This document shows positions 9,057 to 18,968 of a DNA stretch of 64,000 bases, one piece after another (the first letter of the stretch is position 1; each line of letters starts with the position of its first letter). Both the position numbers and the translations under genes were made by a program. The notes beneath the pieces are model-generated. The model had not been told where the DNA came from and ran no database searches. It was given only the letters and a program-made list of their open reading frames with translations. Source of the stretch: Leptospiraceae bacterium (GTDB lineage Bacteria; Spirochaetota; Leptospiria; Leptospirales; Leptospiraceae); NCBI GenBank assembly GCA_947458405.1, contig CANGZW010000005.1, positions 23,563-87,562 on the forward strand, given 5' to 3'.

Positions 9057-9091
9057 AAATCCGTCTTTCAAAAAAAGGCGGATTTTTTTTT
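9057..9091 (+). terminator. rho-independent terminator
   Basis: A 12-bp stem (left arm from 9057, right arm ending near 9085, one G-U pair) with a short A-rich loop is followed by a run of T. It ends the transcript of the exported helical protein gene and precedes plsC by about 25 bp. Confidence 0.88.
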
Positions 9092-9115
9092 CTCTTATTC
9101 AATCCTTGTTTTATT

Positions 9116-9919
9116 ATGAAAAATCCTTTTGACTATCTCTCCAGTGATCTAAATGGTCTATCTTCCGGTTATAAAAAACTTGTGATTAAGATCTACTTAC
9201 TCGTGTTAAAATTAGTTTTTACTGTCGCCTTCCCACATTTAATAAAAGGTTTATATTTTCTTTTAACTAAAAATAAAGAACTCCAATACAAGGAGTTTAT
9301 AGCGGGCTCTCTCACTTGGGGTAATTCTGTAATACGACTTACAAATACACATATATATTATTCTAATAAAATTGAAATTCCCGAAAAAGGGCATATTATA
9401 ATGCTAAATCACATAAATGAAATTGACTTTCCATTTGATTGTATCATTATTTCGAAACCTTTTTTAGCCAATCAGGCCATAAAATCGAGTATTTTTGCTT
9501 ATTGGTGGATGAGTGCAATGGGCTCTCAAGTTTTTGATACAAGTAAACAAAGAACAATCGTCACATCTGTTAGAAATCTAATGGAAGGATTAAAAGAGCA
9601 GTCATACATTGTATATCCAGAAGGTGGGAACTCTTATAGTGAAGAAATAAGACCCCTGAAAAAGGGCATGATTAAACTGGCATATGATCAAAAAGTTCCA
9701 GTAGTTGTAGTGTTAAAAGCGGGTGTTACAAAATTACAAGAAGTTCAAAAAGATTTGGTTATCGGATATCGAAATTGTGGAATTTTAGATCCAGCAAATT
9801 ATACTACATGGGAAGAATTTCGAGATGCAATCCATACTAAAATGATAGAAGATAAAAAAATCTTAGACCAAGAAGTCGCTAGAGAAACAAATATTGCATT
9901 AAATGCAAGTCCAGCTTAA
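9116..9919 (+). CDS. 1-acyl-glycerol-3-phosphate acyltransferase-like protein, PlsC family (267 aa)
   Basis: Membrane-associated lysophospholipid acyltransferase family. The catalytic HxxxxD motif is H99-INEI-D104 (preceded by N98), and the acceptor-binding motif is YPEGGNS near residue 172, a variant of the usual FPEGTRS. A hydrophobic segment at about 20-50 should anchor it to the inner membrane. The likely reaction is acylation of a lyso-phospholipid, but the exact acceptor cannot be read from sequence. Its stop codon abuts the next start, so translation is probably coupled to the carboxylase gene. Confidence 0.85.
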   Translation: MKNPFDYLSSDLNGLSSGYKKLVIKIYLLVLKLVFTVAFPHLIKGLYFLLTKNKELQYKEFIAGSLTWGNSVIRLTNTHIYYSNKIEIPEKGHIIMLNHINEIDFPFDCIIISKPFLANQAIKSSIFAYWWMSAMGSQVFDTSKQRTIVTSVRNLMEGLKEQSYIVYPEGGNSYSEEIRPLKKGMIKLAYDQKVPVVVVLKAGVTKLQEVQKDLVIGYRNCGILDPANYTTWEEFRDAIHTKMIEDKKILDQEVARETNIALNASPA

Positions 9920-11908
9920 ATGCAAAAAATAGAAAAGATATTAATTAGTAATCGTGGAGAAATTGCATCACGAATAATTAAAACCTGCAAGCGCCTCCAA
10001 ATTAAGACTGTTGCCATTTATAGTGAAGCAGATAGCAATTACTCTTTTGTAAAAGAAGCAGAAGAAGCTATTTCCCTCATTGGTTCTGAATCTAAAGAAA
10101 CTTATCTTAATATTGAAAAAATAATTTCAATTGCAAGACAAACCAAGTGCGATGCAATTCATCCGGGTTATGGATTTTTATCTGAAAATAGTAATTTTGC
10201 AGAAGAAGTTGAAAAAGCTGGTTTAATTTTCATAGGACCTCATCATTCGGCAATTTTTGCTATGGGAGATAAGGTTGAATCTAGAAAAAAAATGAAATCA
10301 ATCAATGTCCCCGTGGTTCCAGGATTTGATGGAATTGTTTCAAGTGATACCCAACTTCTAGAAGAAGCTAAGAAGATAGGATTCCCTGTAATGATAAAAG
10401 CCTCTGCGGGTGGTGGTGGAAGAGGAATGAGGAAAGTATTTTCAGAAAAAGAATTTTTTACAGATCTCGAAAGTGCAAGAAGAGAAGCAAAAAATTTCTT
10501 TTCGAATGATTCGGTTTTTATTGAAAAATATATAGTTAATCCCCGACATATTGAAGTTCAAATTTTTGGAGATACAAAAGGAAATGTAATACATTTGTAT
10601 GATAGAGACTGCTCTATCCAGAGAAGAAATCAAAAAGTAGTGGAAGAAGCCCCTGCCCCAAACATTTCTGATAAGACGCGAAACGAAATTTATAATACTG
10701 CAATCTCAGCAGGAAAATGTATTAACTATACAAATGCCGGGACTGTAGAATTTGTAATGGATGAAAATGAAAATTTTTATTTTTTAGAGATGAACACAAG
10801 ACTTCAAGTTGAGCATCCAGTAACAGAAATGATAACCGGACTCGATTTAGTTGAATTACAAATTCGTATCTCTGAAGGTTTTTCAATTTATGAAATTTTA
10901 CCCGATGGAAAAGTACCAGAAATAAGAGGATCTGCCATAGAATTAAGAATCTGTGCAGAAGAAGGATTAATTGATTCTAAACCTAGTTCTGGCAACATTC
11001 GTTATTTAAATTTTTCTGAAAACGAGGGAGCACGATTCGATAGTGGAGTAATAACAGGAAATAATGTATCAATCTATTATGATTCTATGATAGCCAAACT
11101 TATTTCTTATTCGGAATCACGAAATACTACCATTGAAAGAGCAATGACTAATCTGAAAGCCCTTATTATCTTAGGACTTCCAACTAATCATCTTTTATTG
11201 GATAAGATTCTTAGTCATAGTGAGTTTAGGGAAGGAAAAGTTAATACAGGATTTTTAGAAAAATATATTCATCCATCAAATACTAAAAATGATATACTAT
11301 TTTATTTATCTATATGTGCAGTAATTCATTCTATTAAAATTCATGACCTTATGGGTAGAGCGTTTAGTGAAATCCATTTTGAACCTAAAATATTAGATAA
11401 ATGTTATGTTTCCGATTCATTTGAAATTAAAAATACATTAAAAATTAAACATGAAAATATTGTTTATTCTATCTATAAAGAAAATGATATTTTCTATATA
11501 ACTCATGATAATGAAAAATATCATTATGTACTACCAAAAATATCTTTATTAAATGAAAATAATATACTTTTAGAAAATGGTGAAAAAATCTATTTTTGTA
11601 AATATGGACTAAATATTTATTTGCAAAATAATTGTATTAAAGAGACTTTCCAAATTTTAACAGAATCTAATTCATCAAAATCTAAAAATTCAGGAAATAT
11701 TCAAAGTTCTATGCCTGGAAAAATAATTTCTATTCATGTTAAAAAAGGAGACACTGTAAATGAGGGTGATCCTTTGATTTCAATTGAATCCATGAAAATG
11801 GAAAATATAATTCGAGCAGAAATAAACGCAAAAGTAGAAGATATTTTCTTCTCTGTAAATAATCAAATAAATACAGAAGAAACTTTGATGATTCTTAAAA
11901 ATATTTAA
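9920..11908 (+). CDS. acyl-CoA carboxylase alpha subunit: biotin carboxylase + biotin carrier (662 aa)
   Basis: ATP-dependent carboxylation of biotin, the first half-reaction of acetyl/propionyl/methylcrotonyl-CoA carboxylases. The biotin carboxylase part spans about 1-445: ISNRGEIASRI, the ATP-grasp glycine loop KASAGGGGRGM, and MNTRLQVEHPVTE. A weakly conserved middle domain (about 445-585) follows. The C-terminal biotinyl domain has the ESMKMEN motif with the biotin-accepting lysine near 626. No carboxyltransferase beta subunit is nearby, so the acyl-CoA substrate is unknown. Start abuts the plsC stop. Confidence 0.9.
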   Translation: MQKIEKILISNRGEIASRIIKTCKRLQIKTVAIYSEADSNYSFVKEAEEAISLIGSESKETYLNIEKIISIARQTKCDAIHPGYGFLSENSNFAEEVEKAGLIFIGPHHSAIFAMGDKVESRKKMKSINVPVVPGFDGIVSSDTQLLEEAKKIGFPVMIKASAGGGGRGMRKVFSEKEFFTDLESARREAKNFFSNDSVFIEKYIVNPRHIEVQIFGDTKGNVIHLYDRDCSIQRRNQKVVEEAPAPNISDKTRNEIYNTAISAGKCINYTNAGTVEFVMDENENFYFLEMNTRLQVEHPVTEMITGLDLVELQIRISEGFSIYEILPDGKVPEIRGSAIELRICAEEGLIDSKPSSGNIRYLNFSENEGARFDSGVITGNNVSIYYDSMIAKLISYSESRNTTIERAMTNLKALIILGLPTNHLLLDKILSHSEFREGKVNTGFLEKYIHPSNTKNDILFYLSICAVIHSIKIHDLMGRAFSEIHFEPKILDKCYVSDSFEIKNTLKIKHENIVYSIYKENDIFYITHDNEKYHYVLPKISLLNENNILLENGEKIYFCKYGLNIYLQNNCIKETFQILTESNSSKSKNSGNIQSSMPGKIISIHVKKGDTVNEGDPLISIESMKMENIIRAEINAKVEDIFFSVNNQINTEETLMILKNI

Positions 11909-11922
11909 ATTAAAATTACATA

Positions 11923-13755
11923 CTATTTAGTATCAACTTCTACTGGTAAAATTAATCTGGATGGATATTTTTTACCAAAAAAAATATCATAAACAGGAGG
12001 ATCTCCTTTTAAAGGTTCAAAATATTCTATATCATAGCCCGCTATGGAGAGTATCAATGAACTTCCTTTAGGAATTGTATAAGAGATTGGCAATAGAATT
12101 AGTTTCAATTCAACTATTTTTCCAACTTCTATTTCTTTATAATTATCTTTAAAAAAGTTTTCATAGTATTTATCATTTTTTGTTTTTTTATTTTGAGGAT
12201 TAAGTAAATAATTTATTTTTCCTATTCCCTCTGTAATATAATTTATTTTTCCTTCACTGGTAAATTCATCTAGGTACACAAATAAATCTCCCTCGGGTAA
12301 TGAGCTCCTGAGAAAAATAATTAATTCAGGATTCCCAGAAATGTCTGAATTTTCTTGAAATGGAAGAGTTTTATAGGAAAAGGATTTAGTAATACTTTTC
12401 TTTCTATTATATCCTATTTTTCTATTCAAAGGATTTAACATAGAATTCCATCTTGCTCCCTTTCCAGTTGAGTGAGTATTATCAGGACGTATTTCGTTCA
12501 TGCTTTCATCCTGAATTGGTTTGTATAAAAATAATAACTTTTCAGGATGTATATATAATTCTAAGTCTTTTTTTAATGGGGGCCAATGATTTGAACTTTT
12601 CCATTTATCATTACCTATTGTAAAATAATGAATAGATTCTTCTAAATTAATACCATTTTGAATCCCTTTGATATAAAAATCAAAAAATCTAAGTATTTCA
12701 AATTGAAAATCAAATAATGGTTTATAAGAATTTTTATAATCTCCTATATAATTATGTCCTCCATGATCCCAAGGACCAAGCGTTAGTTTTACATTATAAT
12801 TTGAATAGTATTTGAATTTACTGATAGCCGAACGAGAATAGGATCCATCCCACCAACCCGAAAGTGCATACAGAGGAATTTTTGCCGTACTTTTTTTGTC
12901 TTTCTTATTTAATATAAAATTATGAATACTTAATTCTTGTAAGGATATTCCATATTCAGTAATTGTATCTCTGAATTTGATTTTTAGTGCATTTATATTA
13001 ATATCCCAATTTTCTTTATGAGAATTTATTATTTTTAGTTTATAATCTTTATCTTGGGAATTTAAGCAACCCTTGATAAATAAATTGATCCATTTTCCAA
13101 AGTATTTACTGAGATTCAAACTATCCAAAGAGTCATTTATTTTTGACCAATTTTTAGTAAACCATGAAAAGTGTATTCCACCTGGAAAACCAATATCTGA
13201 AAAAACATCAAAAACACTAAAGAAGGACACAACAGCTTTTATTGATTTATGATTACTTATTGAAAGAAATTCACCAGCTGTTCCGTCATACGAAATACCA
13301 TATAATCCTATTTTACCATCACACCATTTTTGCCTTAATATCCACTCTAAGACTTCTAATGCATCTCTTCTTTCTTCTTCGGACCATTCACTTTTTCTGT
13401 TTCCCAAAGATTCGCCAGAACCACGAACATCTATACTTACAAATGCATAGCCATTAGATATAAATTTATTAATTAAATTTTCAGTATCTGTTTTCAAAAA
13501 TAAGTTAAAAGGGAATCTAAAATATATATTTCTATAGTATCTCGTTTGGTGAAAAATTACAGGAAAGGTTTCATTTTTATATAATTTTTCAGGAATATGA
13601 TAAGTTAGTCCAATATCTACTCCATCTTGCATTTTTAAGAGAATAGATACTTTTTCGTCTAAACGCCGACCTTTCAGAGAAAACTTATCCCTTTTTATCC
13701 AGTGTGTGTCTCTTAGATGATTCAAATTATCTTTCCAATTTATCCATAATTCCAT
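11923..13755 (-). CDS. CocE/NonD-family alpha/beta hydrolase (610 aa)
   Basis: Serine hydrolase of the X-Pro dipeptidyl-peptidase/CocE type. Landmarks are a substrate-entry region (VIFHQTRYY), oxyanion-type VSIDVRGSGES near 107-117, the nucleophile elbow GISYDG with S155, and GPWDHGGHN, which carries the probable catalytic His. The C-terminal third is a jelly-roll domain (SSLPEGDLFVYLDE, PKGSSLILSIAG) as in this family. Without a signal peptide it should be cytosolic. It lies 23 bp downstream of the adenylate cyclase gene. The natural substrate is unknown. Confidence 0.85.
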   Translation of the reverse strand: MELWINWKDNLNHLRDTHWIKRDKFSLKGRRLDEKVSILLKMQDGVDIGLTYHIPEKLYKNETFPVIFHQTRYYRNIYFRFPFNLFLKTDTENLINKFISNGYAFVSIDVRGSGESLGNRKSEWSEEERRDALEVLEWILRQKWCDGKIGLYGISYDGTAGEFLSISNHKSIKAVVSFFSVFDVFSDIGFPGGIHFSWFTKNWSKINDSLDSLNLSKYFGKWINLFIKGCLNSQDKDYKLKIINSHKENWDININALKIKFRDTITEYGISLQELSIHNFILNKKDKKSTAKIPLYALSGWWDGSYSRSAISKFKYYSNYNVKLTLGPWDHGGHNYIGDYKNSYKPLFDFQFEILRFFDFYIKGIQNGINLEESIHYFTIGNDKWKSSNHWPPLKKDLELYIHPEKLLFLYKPIQDESMNEIRPDNTHSTGKGARWNSMLNPLNRKIGYNRKKSITKSFSYKTLPFQENSDISGNPELIIFLRSSLPEGDLFVYLDEFTSEGKINYITEGIGKINYLLNPQNKKTKNDKYYENFFKDNYKEIEVGKIVELKLILLPISYTIPKGSSLILSIAGYDIEYFEPLKGDPPVYDIFFGKKYPSRLILPVEVDTK

Positions 13756-13778
13756 TTTTAAGAATGATTTATAATATC

Positions 13779-15971
13779 TTATTTATTTTGTAATTCTACA
13801 ATTCCAACCCAATTGGGAGGTGCTCCATGTATTTTATAATATTCTGATCTATTTAGATATAACTCAGCAGCTGTATCACTCGGGTCAGATTCTAATACTT
13901 TTTTGAAAAACTTAATTGAATTTTTAAAATCTGCCGCCCCAAAGAGTATCTGACCAAATTCAAAATTTTCTTTTGTTTTTAACTTTAAGTCTATATATTC
14001 ATTTGTATTACCATTAAGGATTTCAATTATTGAGACAATCTCCTTTTTACCTCTAACTTTTACGGTATCTAATATTCTAAATTCATAAGTATCATATTTT
14101 TCGAGTCTTTTATATGTTTGATCACTAATTAAAATAGATGAATTGTAGTATTTGGTAAGACTTTCCAGTCTGGAAGCAAGATTTACCGCATCACTAATAA
14201 CTGTACCATTCATTCTATTTTCTTCTCCAACTATTCCTAAAATAGATCTACCTGTGTTAATACCTATTCCTATTGAAATAGGTATTCGACCCTTATCCTT
14301 TCTAAATTGATTATAATTTTCTAGTTCTATCAACATAGCAATTGCGGCATCGATTGCGTCTTCCGGCTTTTCAGGGAAAAGAGCCATTATTGCATCACCA
14401 ATATATTTATCTATAAAACCACTATTTTCCCTAATTTTAGGACCGATTCTTTTTAAAAAGCCATTTATAAATTCAAAATTATCTTGAGGAGCCATTGACT
14501 CGGATAGAGATGAGAAAGAACGTATATCACTAAACATAATTGACATTACTTTTTCTGTATGATCTCCCAAATTAAAATTTGTAATACTCCCCTTATTTAA
14601 AATATTTAGAATTTCTTTTGGTACAAATTTTTGATATGCAGAATTTAATTCAGTAATTTGGAAATTTTTACTCTCCAATAAAGAATTTTGTGTTTCAAGA
14701 AGATTAGATTGTTCTAATGTACTTCTTGAGAGTTCCTCCACTTTATTATATGCAATAGAAAATCTCATTGAAATTGTAAATGCATAAGAAATCACAAAAA
14801 AAAGTGTTCCTACCGGTAAATACAAACCTGTATTTATAAATCTCATATCAACCAAAAGATCATTAATAGCCGTAGTACTTAATATAAAAAAACCAATTAG
14901 AAATAAGCTGGCTCCTATGCGTTTATTTATAATAGCTTTAATAATGGTATAAATAGAATTAGATAAAATTAAAATTATTATAATATAAGTAAAATTTATT
15001 AACATACCCAATGTATATACTGTTACAAATGGAACTATAAAAATTAAAATAGATAATGCTATACTAATGACTATAAAAAAAGATTTCGGATATTCTATAA
15101 AAAAAGTTCTTTTGAGAAATAATGTAAAAAATAATAAAATACAGTAAAGGAATCCAAAATTCAGCTTTATCCATTGTACCCAATTCATAAAGTGAATTTT
15201 ATTATATATAAATCCACTCTCCCCAGTTAAAAGAATTCTTACTCCCATAGCTATACAAAAGAAACTAAAAAAAATAGTAGAGCTATCTCTCTTTCTGAAA
15301 AGATAAAATCCTATATGATAAAAACCTATAAATACCAAACTCCCAAATATTACAAGATCCTGTGCTATTGAATTTTCTTTTTCATCCCTAATTTTATCAT
15401 AAGATCCAAATATTATAGTAGATGTAATACCACCCCTATAAGAAGCATAGTTAGATACTTGTAAAAGTATACGAACTTCTCCAATTTTATTTTGTTTAAA
15501 TCGAATGATATCTGGCTTTAAATCCTGCTCTTCATCTCCGGAACTTTCAGAATATCTGCCTACTTCCCTTATAAGTAATTCATTAATATATAATTTATAA
15601 GCTGAATTAATATATAGAATTTTAAGAGCTAATTCTTCTTCCTTTTTAGGAACTTTTATTATTAATTCATATGTTCCAAACCCCTTACCAATTCCAGTTA
15701 GTTGATTCCATGGAGAAGGTTGTTTGGATAAAATTGGGTTCAATTCTAAAAGCTCTGTATCCGGGTTTACAGTTTTTTTCCAATAGAACTTCCACTCTCC
15801 CGATAACTTAATAGGTTCCTTATTGCTTAGTTCTACTTCCCTTAGGTCTAAAATTCCATTTTTGGCTATAGGCTGAATACTCAAAAAATTATTTATATTA
15901 CAATTTAAAATAGTTATAAGAGTTCCAAATACATATGGAAGTCTTTGAAAATAAAAATGATAGTAATTCAT
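13779..15971 (-). CDS. 7TMR-DISM adenylate cyclase (730 aa)
   Basis: Membrane class III nucleotide cyclase. The N-terminal extracytoplasmic sensory region is of 7TMR-DISM type (LSGEWKFYWKK, GKGFGTYEL), followed by about seven transmembrane segments (about 205-405) and a short coiled coil. The catalytic domain starts near 470, with metal-binding aspartates in FSDIRSF and IGDAIMA. The Lys in DKYIGD and Asp in ISDAVNLASR fit ATP rather than GTP as substrate. A TPR-like pair closes the protein (FKNSIKFFKKVL onwards). Its product would be cAMP; the ligand is unknown. It is first in a two-gene transcript with the CocE-like hydrolase. Confidence 0.9.
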   Translation of the reverse strand: MNYYHFYFQRLPYVFGTLITILNCNINNFLSIQPIAKNGILDLREVELSNKEPIKLSGEWKFYWKKTVNPDTELLELNPILSKQPSPWNQLTGIGKGFGTYELIIKVPKKEEELALKILYINSAYKLYINELLIREVGRYSESSGDEEQDLKPDIIRFKQNKIGEVRILLQVSNYASYRGGITSTIIFGSYDKIRDEKENSIAQDLVIFGSLVFIGFYHIGFYLFRKRDSSTIFFSFFCIAMGVRILLTGESGFIYNKIHFMNWVQWIKLNFGFLYCILLFFTLFLKRTFFIEYPKSFFIVISIALSILIFIVPFVTVYTLGMLINFTYIIIILILSNSIYTIIKAIINKRIGASLFLIGFFILSTTAINDLLVDMRFINTGLYLPVGTLFFVISYAFTISMRFSIAYNKVEELSRSTLEQSNLLETQNSLLESKNFQITELNSAYQKFVPKEILNILNKGSITNFNLGDHTEKVMSIMFSDIRSFSSLSESMAPQDNFEFINGFLKRIGPKIRENSGFIDKYIGDAIMALFPEKPEDAIDAAIAMLIELENYNQFRKDKGRIPISIGIGINTGRSILGIVGEENRMNGTVISDAVNLASRLESLTKYYNSSILISDQTYKRLEKYDTYEFRILDTVKVRGKKEIVSIIEILNGNTNEYIDLKLKTKENFEFGQILFGAADFKNSIKFFKKVLESDPSDTAAELYLNRSEYYKIHGAPPNWVGIVELQNK

Positions 15972-16245
15972 ATTTTTTGTAACTATGCAAAGAGAGAAAC
16001 TTTTTGTTTCCTTTTTTACTATTGGGAGAATGTAATGAAAAGTGAAAATTTACTTTTATTTTATGTATACAGAAAAGATAGAAATCGCCAAAAAATTTCT
16101 CTGATTTACAACTTTCTCTAGAATCTTTTTAACTGTATAGATACAAATTAGGCATGAAATCTTTCTCGGTTACTGAAAAAATATTCGAATTTTTCCCTGT
16201 AATGGTTTCAATTGACAAAGACTCAGAAACTAAAGGAGATATCCT
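15972..16245. other. 274-bp divergent intergenic region
   Basis: Between the adenylate cyclase (minus) and yebC (plus). AT-rich, with a TATAGA box at 16136-16141 but no good -35 before it. A TTGACA (16212-16217) is too close to the yebC start to serve that gene. No conserved structure recognised. Confidence 0.4.
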
Positions 16246-16989
16246 ATGTCAGGTCATTCGAAATGGGCAACGATTCGAAGAAAAAAAGAAGCTATTGATG
16301 CTAAGCGCGGTGCAATTTTTACAAGAGTAGCAAAAGAATTAACAGTGGCGACAAGAATGGGTGGTTCTGATGCTGAATCCAATCCCAGGCTTCGTTTAGC
16401 GATTTTAAAGGCAAAGTCCTGCAATATGCCTAAGGACAATATCGAAAGAGCCATTAAAAAAGGGGCTGGAGAGTTAGAGGGCGTAATTTATGAAGAATGC
16501 CTATATGAATGCTATGCACCGGGGGGAGTTGCAATTATGGTTCAGGTTGTTACCGATAAAAAATCTCGAACAACCCCAGAAATAAAAAATATTTTGACCA
16601 AAGGGAATGGAACTCTCGGAAATCCTGGATCAGTTAGCAGGCTCTTTGACAAAAAAGGATTAATTTCGTTAAAAAGTGATATAATAACAGAAGATGATCT
16701 AATCGAACTAGCAGGTGGTGCTGGCGCTGAAGATGTAGTCTTAGAAGAAGATATGTTTTTAGTCACTACTACACCAGAAGAATATGAAAATGTCCTAACT
16801 GCAATTAGCAATAAGGGAATACAGGTAACGGAATCCGGTATAAAATATATACCCACAGTAAAGGCAGAAGTTAACGACCAGGGAAATGCTGAAAAAGTAA
16901 TTAAGATTCTTGATTTATTGGAATCACATGATGATGTCCAAAGTGTAAATTCAAATTTTGAACCATCACCCGATCTGGAGTTAGGATAA
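16246..16989 (+). CDS. YebC/PmpR family protein (247 aa)
   Basis: Highly conserved family start [12 protein letters not shown], then [12 protein letters not shown] and [14 protein letters not shown]. The family comprises DNA-binding regulators and translation factors that help ribosomes on polyproline-like stalls; sequence alone does not say which. The length is standard. An almost perfect Shine-Dalgarno (AAAGGAGAT) lies 8 nt before the ATG, suggesting strong translation. The stop abuts the start of hom, with AGGA overlapping the yebC stop. Confidence 0.92.
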   Translation: MSGHSKWATIRRKKEAIDAKRGAIFTRVAKELTVATRMGGSDAESNPRLRLAILKAKSCNMPKDNIERAIKKGAGELEGVIYEECLYECYAPGGVAIMVQVVTDKKSRTTPEIKNILTKGNGTLGNPGSVSRLFDKKGLISLKSDIITEDDLIELAGGAGAEDVVLEEDMFLVTTTPEEYENVLTAISNKGIQVTESGIKYIPTVKAEVNDQGNAEKVIKILDLLESHDDVQSVNSNFEPSPDLELG

Positions 16990-18270
16990 ATGAAACATGT
17001 AAGGATAGGTATAATCGGAGCAGGAACTGTTGGAACAGGACTTATCCAAATAATTAAAGAAAAAGCAACTACCGTACTACATAGATCCGGAATAAATATT
17101 AATATAACTAAAATTTGCGATACATCTCCCAATATTAAAGAAAGATTTCAAGATTACAATATAACTTCTAATTACAAGGAAATTACTGAAGATAAAGAAA
17201 TCGATTTAGTAGTAGAGTTAGTCGGAGGAACTGGAATAGCCTACACCATTGTAAAAAGTGCTCTCGAAAATAGTAAGACAGTAGTTACTGCCAATAAGGC
17301 TCTTTTATCTGAAAAAGGTGCTGAACTTTTTGATTTAGCCAAAAAAAATAACGTAGAAATTGGATACGAGGCATCTGTTGGGGGAACAATCCCTGTAATA
17401 CGATCAATTAAGACAGGTCTTATAGCAAATGATTTTAAAGGTATTTATGGAATTTTAAATGGAACAACAAATTTTATCCTCACCAAAATGGAAGAAGAAG
17501 ATCTAGATTATCTAACTGCATTACGAATAGCCCAAGAATTAGGATTTGCAGAAAAAGATCCAACTTTTGATGTCGAAGGGATAGATACTGCTCATAAAGT
17601 TTCCTTACTAGCAGGTATTGCATTTGGAAGAAAAATTGATATCAAAAGTATGTATGTCGAAGGGATATCAAATATTTCTAAATCTGAAATTATCACAGCC
17701 AAGAATTTAGGATACAGAATTAAACTATTGGGTATATGTAAAAATAATAATGGAAAGATTGAAGCTCAAGTGCAACCAACCATGGTACCCTTAGAACATT
17801 CTTTAGCCAGTGTTCGAAATGAGATGAATGCAATATTTCTAGATACAGACTTTTCTGGACCTCTCATGTTTTCTGGAAAAGGTGCAGGCTCACTTCCAAC
17901 AGCAAGTGCTGTATTGTCTGACATTGTATTTTATGGTAGTAGAATTGGAAATGTAACTGAATTTTCTGAAAATAACATATTTCCTGAAGCCAATTTAACT
18001 CCACACGGCCAAGAAATGGGAAGGTACTACATTCGATTTAATACATTGGACAGACCGGGAGTTTTAGCAGAAATATCACATTTACTTGGAAAAAACGGTG
18101 TATCTATTTCTACCGTCAGACAGGATGAATCACCAAAAGAGCCTGTGGAAGTTATAATAATAACTCATAGATGCAAAGAAAGTTTTGTGAGAGAAGCGAT
18201 CAAAGAAATTGATTCGTTACCTATCATAAAATCAAAGTCAGTTATTGTAAGACTAGAAGAACTTGGGTGA
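16990..18270 (+). CDS. hom: homoserine dehydrogenase with ACT domain (426 aa)
   Basis: Reduces aspartate-4-semialdehyde to homoserine in the Thr/Met branch. The Rossmann nucleotide loop GIIGAGTVGTG is at 7-17, the catalytic region includes GILNGTTNFIL and the conserved Lys in AEKDPTFDVEG, and a C-terminal ACT domain begins near YYIRFNTLDRPGVL (about 345), implying feedback control, probably by threonine. It is monofunctional, without an aspartokinase domain. It abuts yebC and overlaps the next small gene by 8 bp. Confidence 0.95.
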   Translation: MKHVRIGIIGAGTVGTGLIQIIKEKATTVLHRSGININITKICDTSPNIKERFQDYNITSNYKEITEDKEIDLVVELVGGTGIAYTIVKSALENSKTVVTANKALLSEKGAELFDLAKKNNVEIGYEASVGGTIPVIRSIKTGLIANDFKGIYGILNGTTNFILTKMEEEDLDYLTALRIAQELGFAEKDPTFDVEGIDTAHKVSLLAGIAFGRKIDIKSMYVEGISNISKSEIITAKNLGYRIKLLGICKNNNGKIEAQVQPTMVPLEHSLASVRNEMNAIFLDTDFSGPLMFSGKGAGSLPTASAVLSDIVFYGSRIGNVTEFSENNIFPEANLTPHGQEMGRYYIRFNTLDRPGVLAEISHLLGKNGVSISTVRQDESPKEPVEVIIITHRCKESFVREAIKEIDSLPIIKSKSVIVRLEELG

Positions 18271-18583
18271 TAGAGTTACAATATCCCGACATACTTTACA
18301 GGATAAATCTTCGCATTTAGATGTTTTTTTTGAAAATTCGACTGACTCACTCACTACTTATGAGATTTTCACTCCCAAAAGTATCTTATTATTCAGTGAA
18401 ATACTAATTTGTAATAAAAAACACGATCATAGAAAAATTTATTTGGATTATGAAGGAGAAATCAGCAATAATAGAGGATCAATCGAAGTCGTATGGAAGG
18501 GTATTTATAGAAATAAAAAAAGTATTGGTCAAAATAAAATATCAATTTTTATATTGGATGAAACCCTTTTTATTGTCGAATAA
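18263..18583 (+). CDS. small protein of unknown function (106 aa)
   Basis: Start TTG overlaps the hom stop by 8 bp, with AGAAGA upstream, so translational coupling is likely. No signal peptide. It has several beta-prone hydrophobic segments (SILLFSEILIC, KISIFILDETLFIVE) and resembles a compact beta domain. Not recognised. Its place between hom and a STAS-domain gene, 13 bp before the latter, suggests it may go with the STAS protein. Confidence 0.6.
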   Translation: MGDRVTISRHTLQDKSSHLDVFFENSTDSLTTYEIFTPKSILLFSEILICNKKHDHRKIYLDYEGEISNNRGSIEVVWKGIYRNKKSIGQNKISIFILDETLFIVE

Positions 18584-18596
18584 ATAAGAAAAGAAA

Positions 18597-18968
18597 ATGG
18601 CAACAATTACTTACGATTCATTAATCATAGATTACGAAATCAAAGAAATCAATAATTCTAAAGTAGAAGTATTGATTTTTGAAGGACGGATTGGTAATCA
18701 AAATTCCTACCAAGTAAGTGAAGACTTGTACAATCAATTAGATCATTCTATACCCAATATACTGGTTGGTTTAAAAAAACTTGAATATATCAATAGTCAG
18801 GGTCTTGCATTTCTACTTTCACTTATCAAAAGAGTAGAAGAACACAAGGGTGCCTTTGTCATCGGTGGGGTTAATCAATTGATTGAGACTATCATACAAT
18901 TAGTCGAAGTATCTGATCAGGTTGTTATTTTTCCTTCTATGGAAGATGCTCTTTCTAATTGGAAATAG
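18597..18968 (+). CDS. STAS-domain anti-sigma-factor antagonist-like protein (123 aa)
   Basis: Single STAS domain of the SpoIIAA/RsbV type. The phospho-acceptor loop is [10 protein letters not shown], with the serine in the position of the regulatory Ser and Asn in place of the usual Asp before it. The C-terminal half has GAFVIGGVN and a helix with VFPSMEDAL. In partner switching, such proteins are phosphorylated by a HATPase kinase and dephosphorylated by a SpoIIE-type phosphatase; one such phosphatase is encoded at 48911-52228. Its 3' end overlaps the convergent hflX by 52 bp. Confidence 0.83.
   Translation: MATITYDSLIIDYEIKEINNSKVEVLIFEGRIGNQNSYQVSEDLYNQLDHSIPNILVGLKKLEYINSQGLAFLLSLIKRVEEHKGAFVIGGVNQLIETIIQLVEVSDQVVIFPSMEDALSNWK

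Noticed and set aside
16542..17132. 196-codon open frame on the minus strand opposite yebC and hom
   Set aside because: It overlaps two clearly conserved genes and has no family match; its Ser/Thr/Ile-rich translation is the shadow of AT-rich coding DNA.
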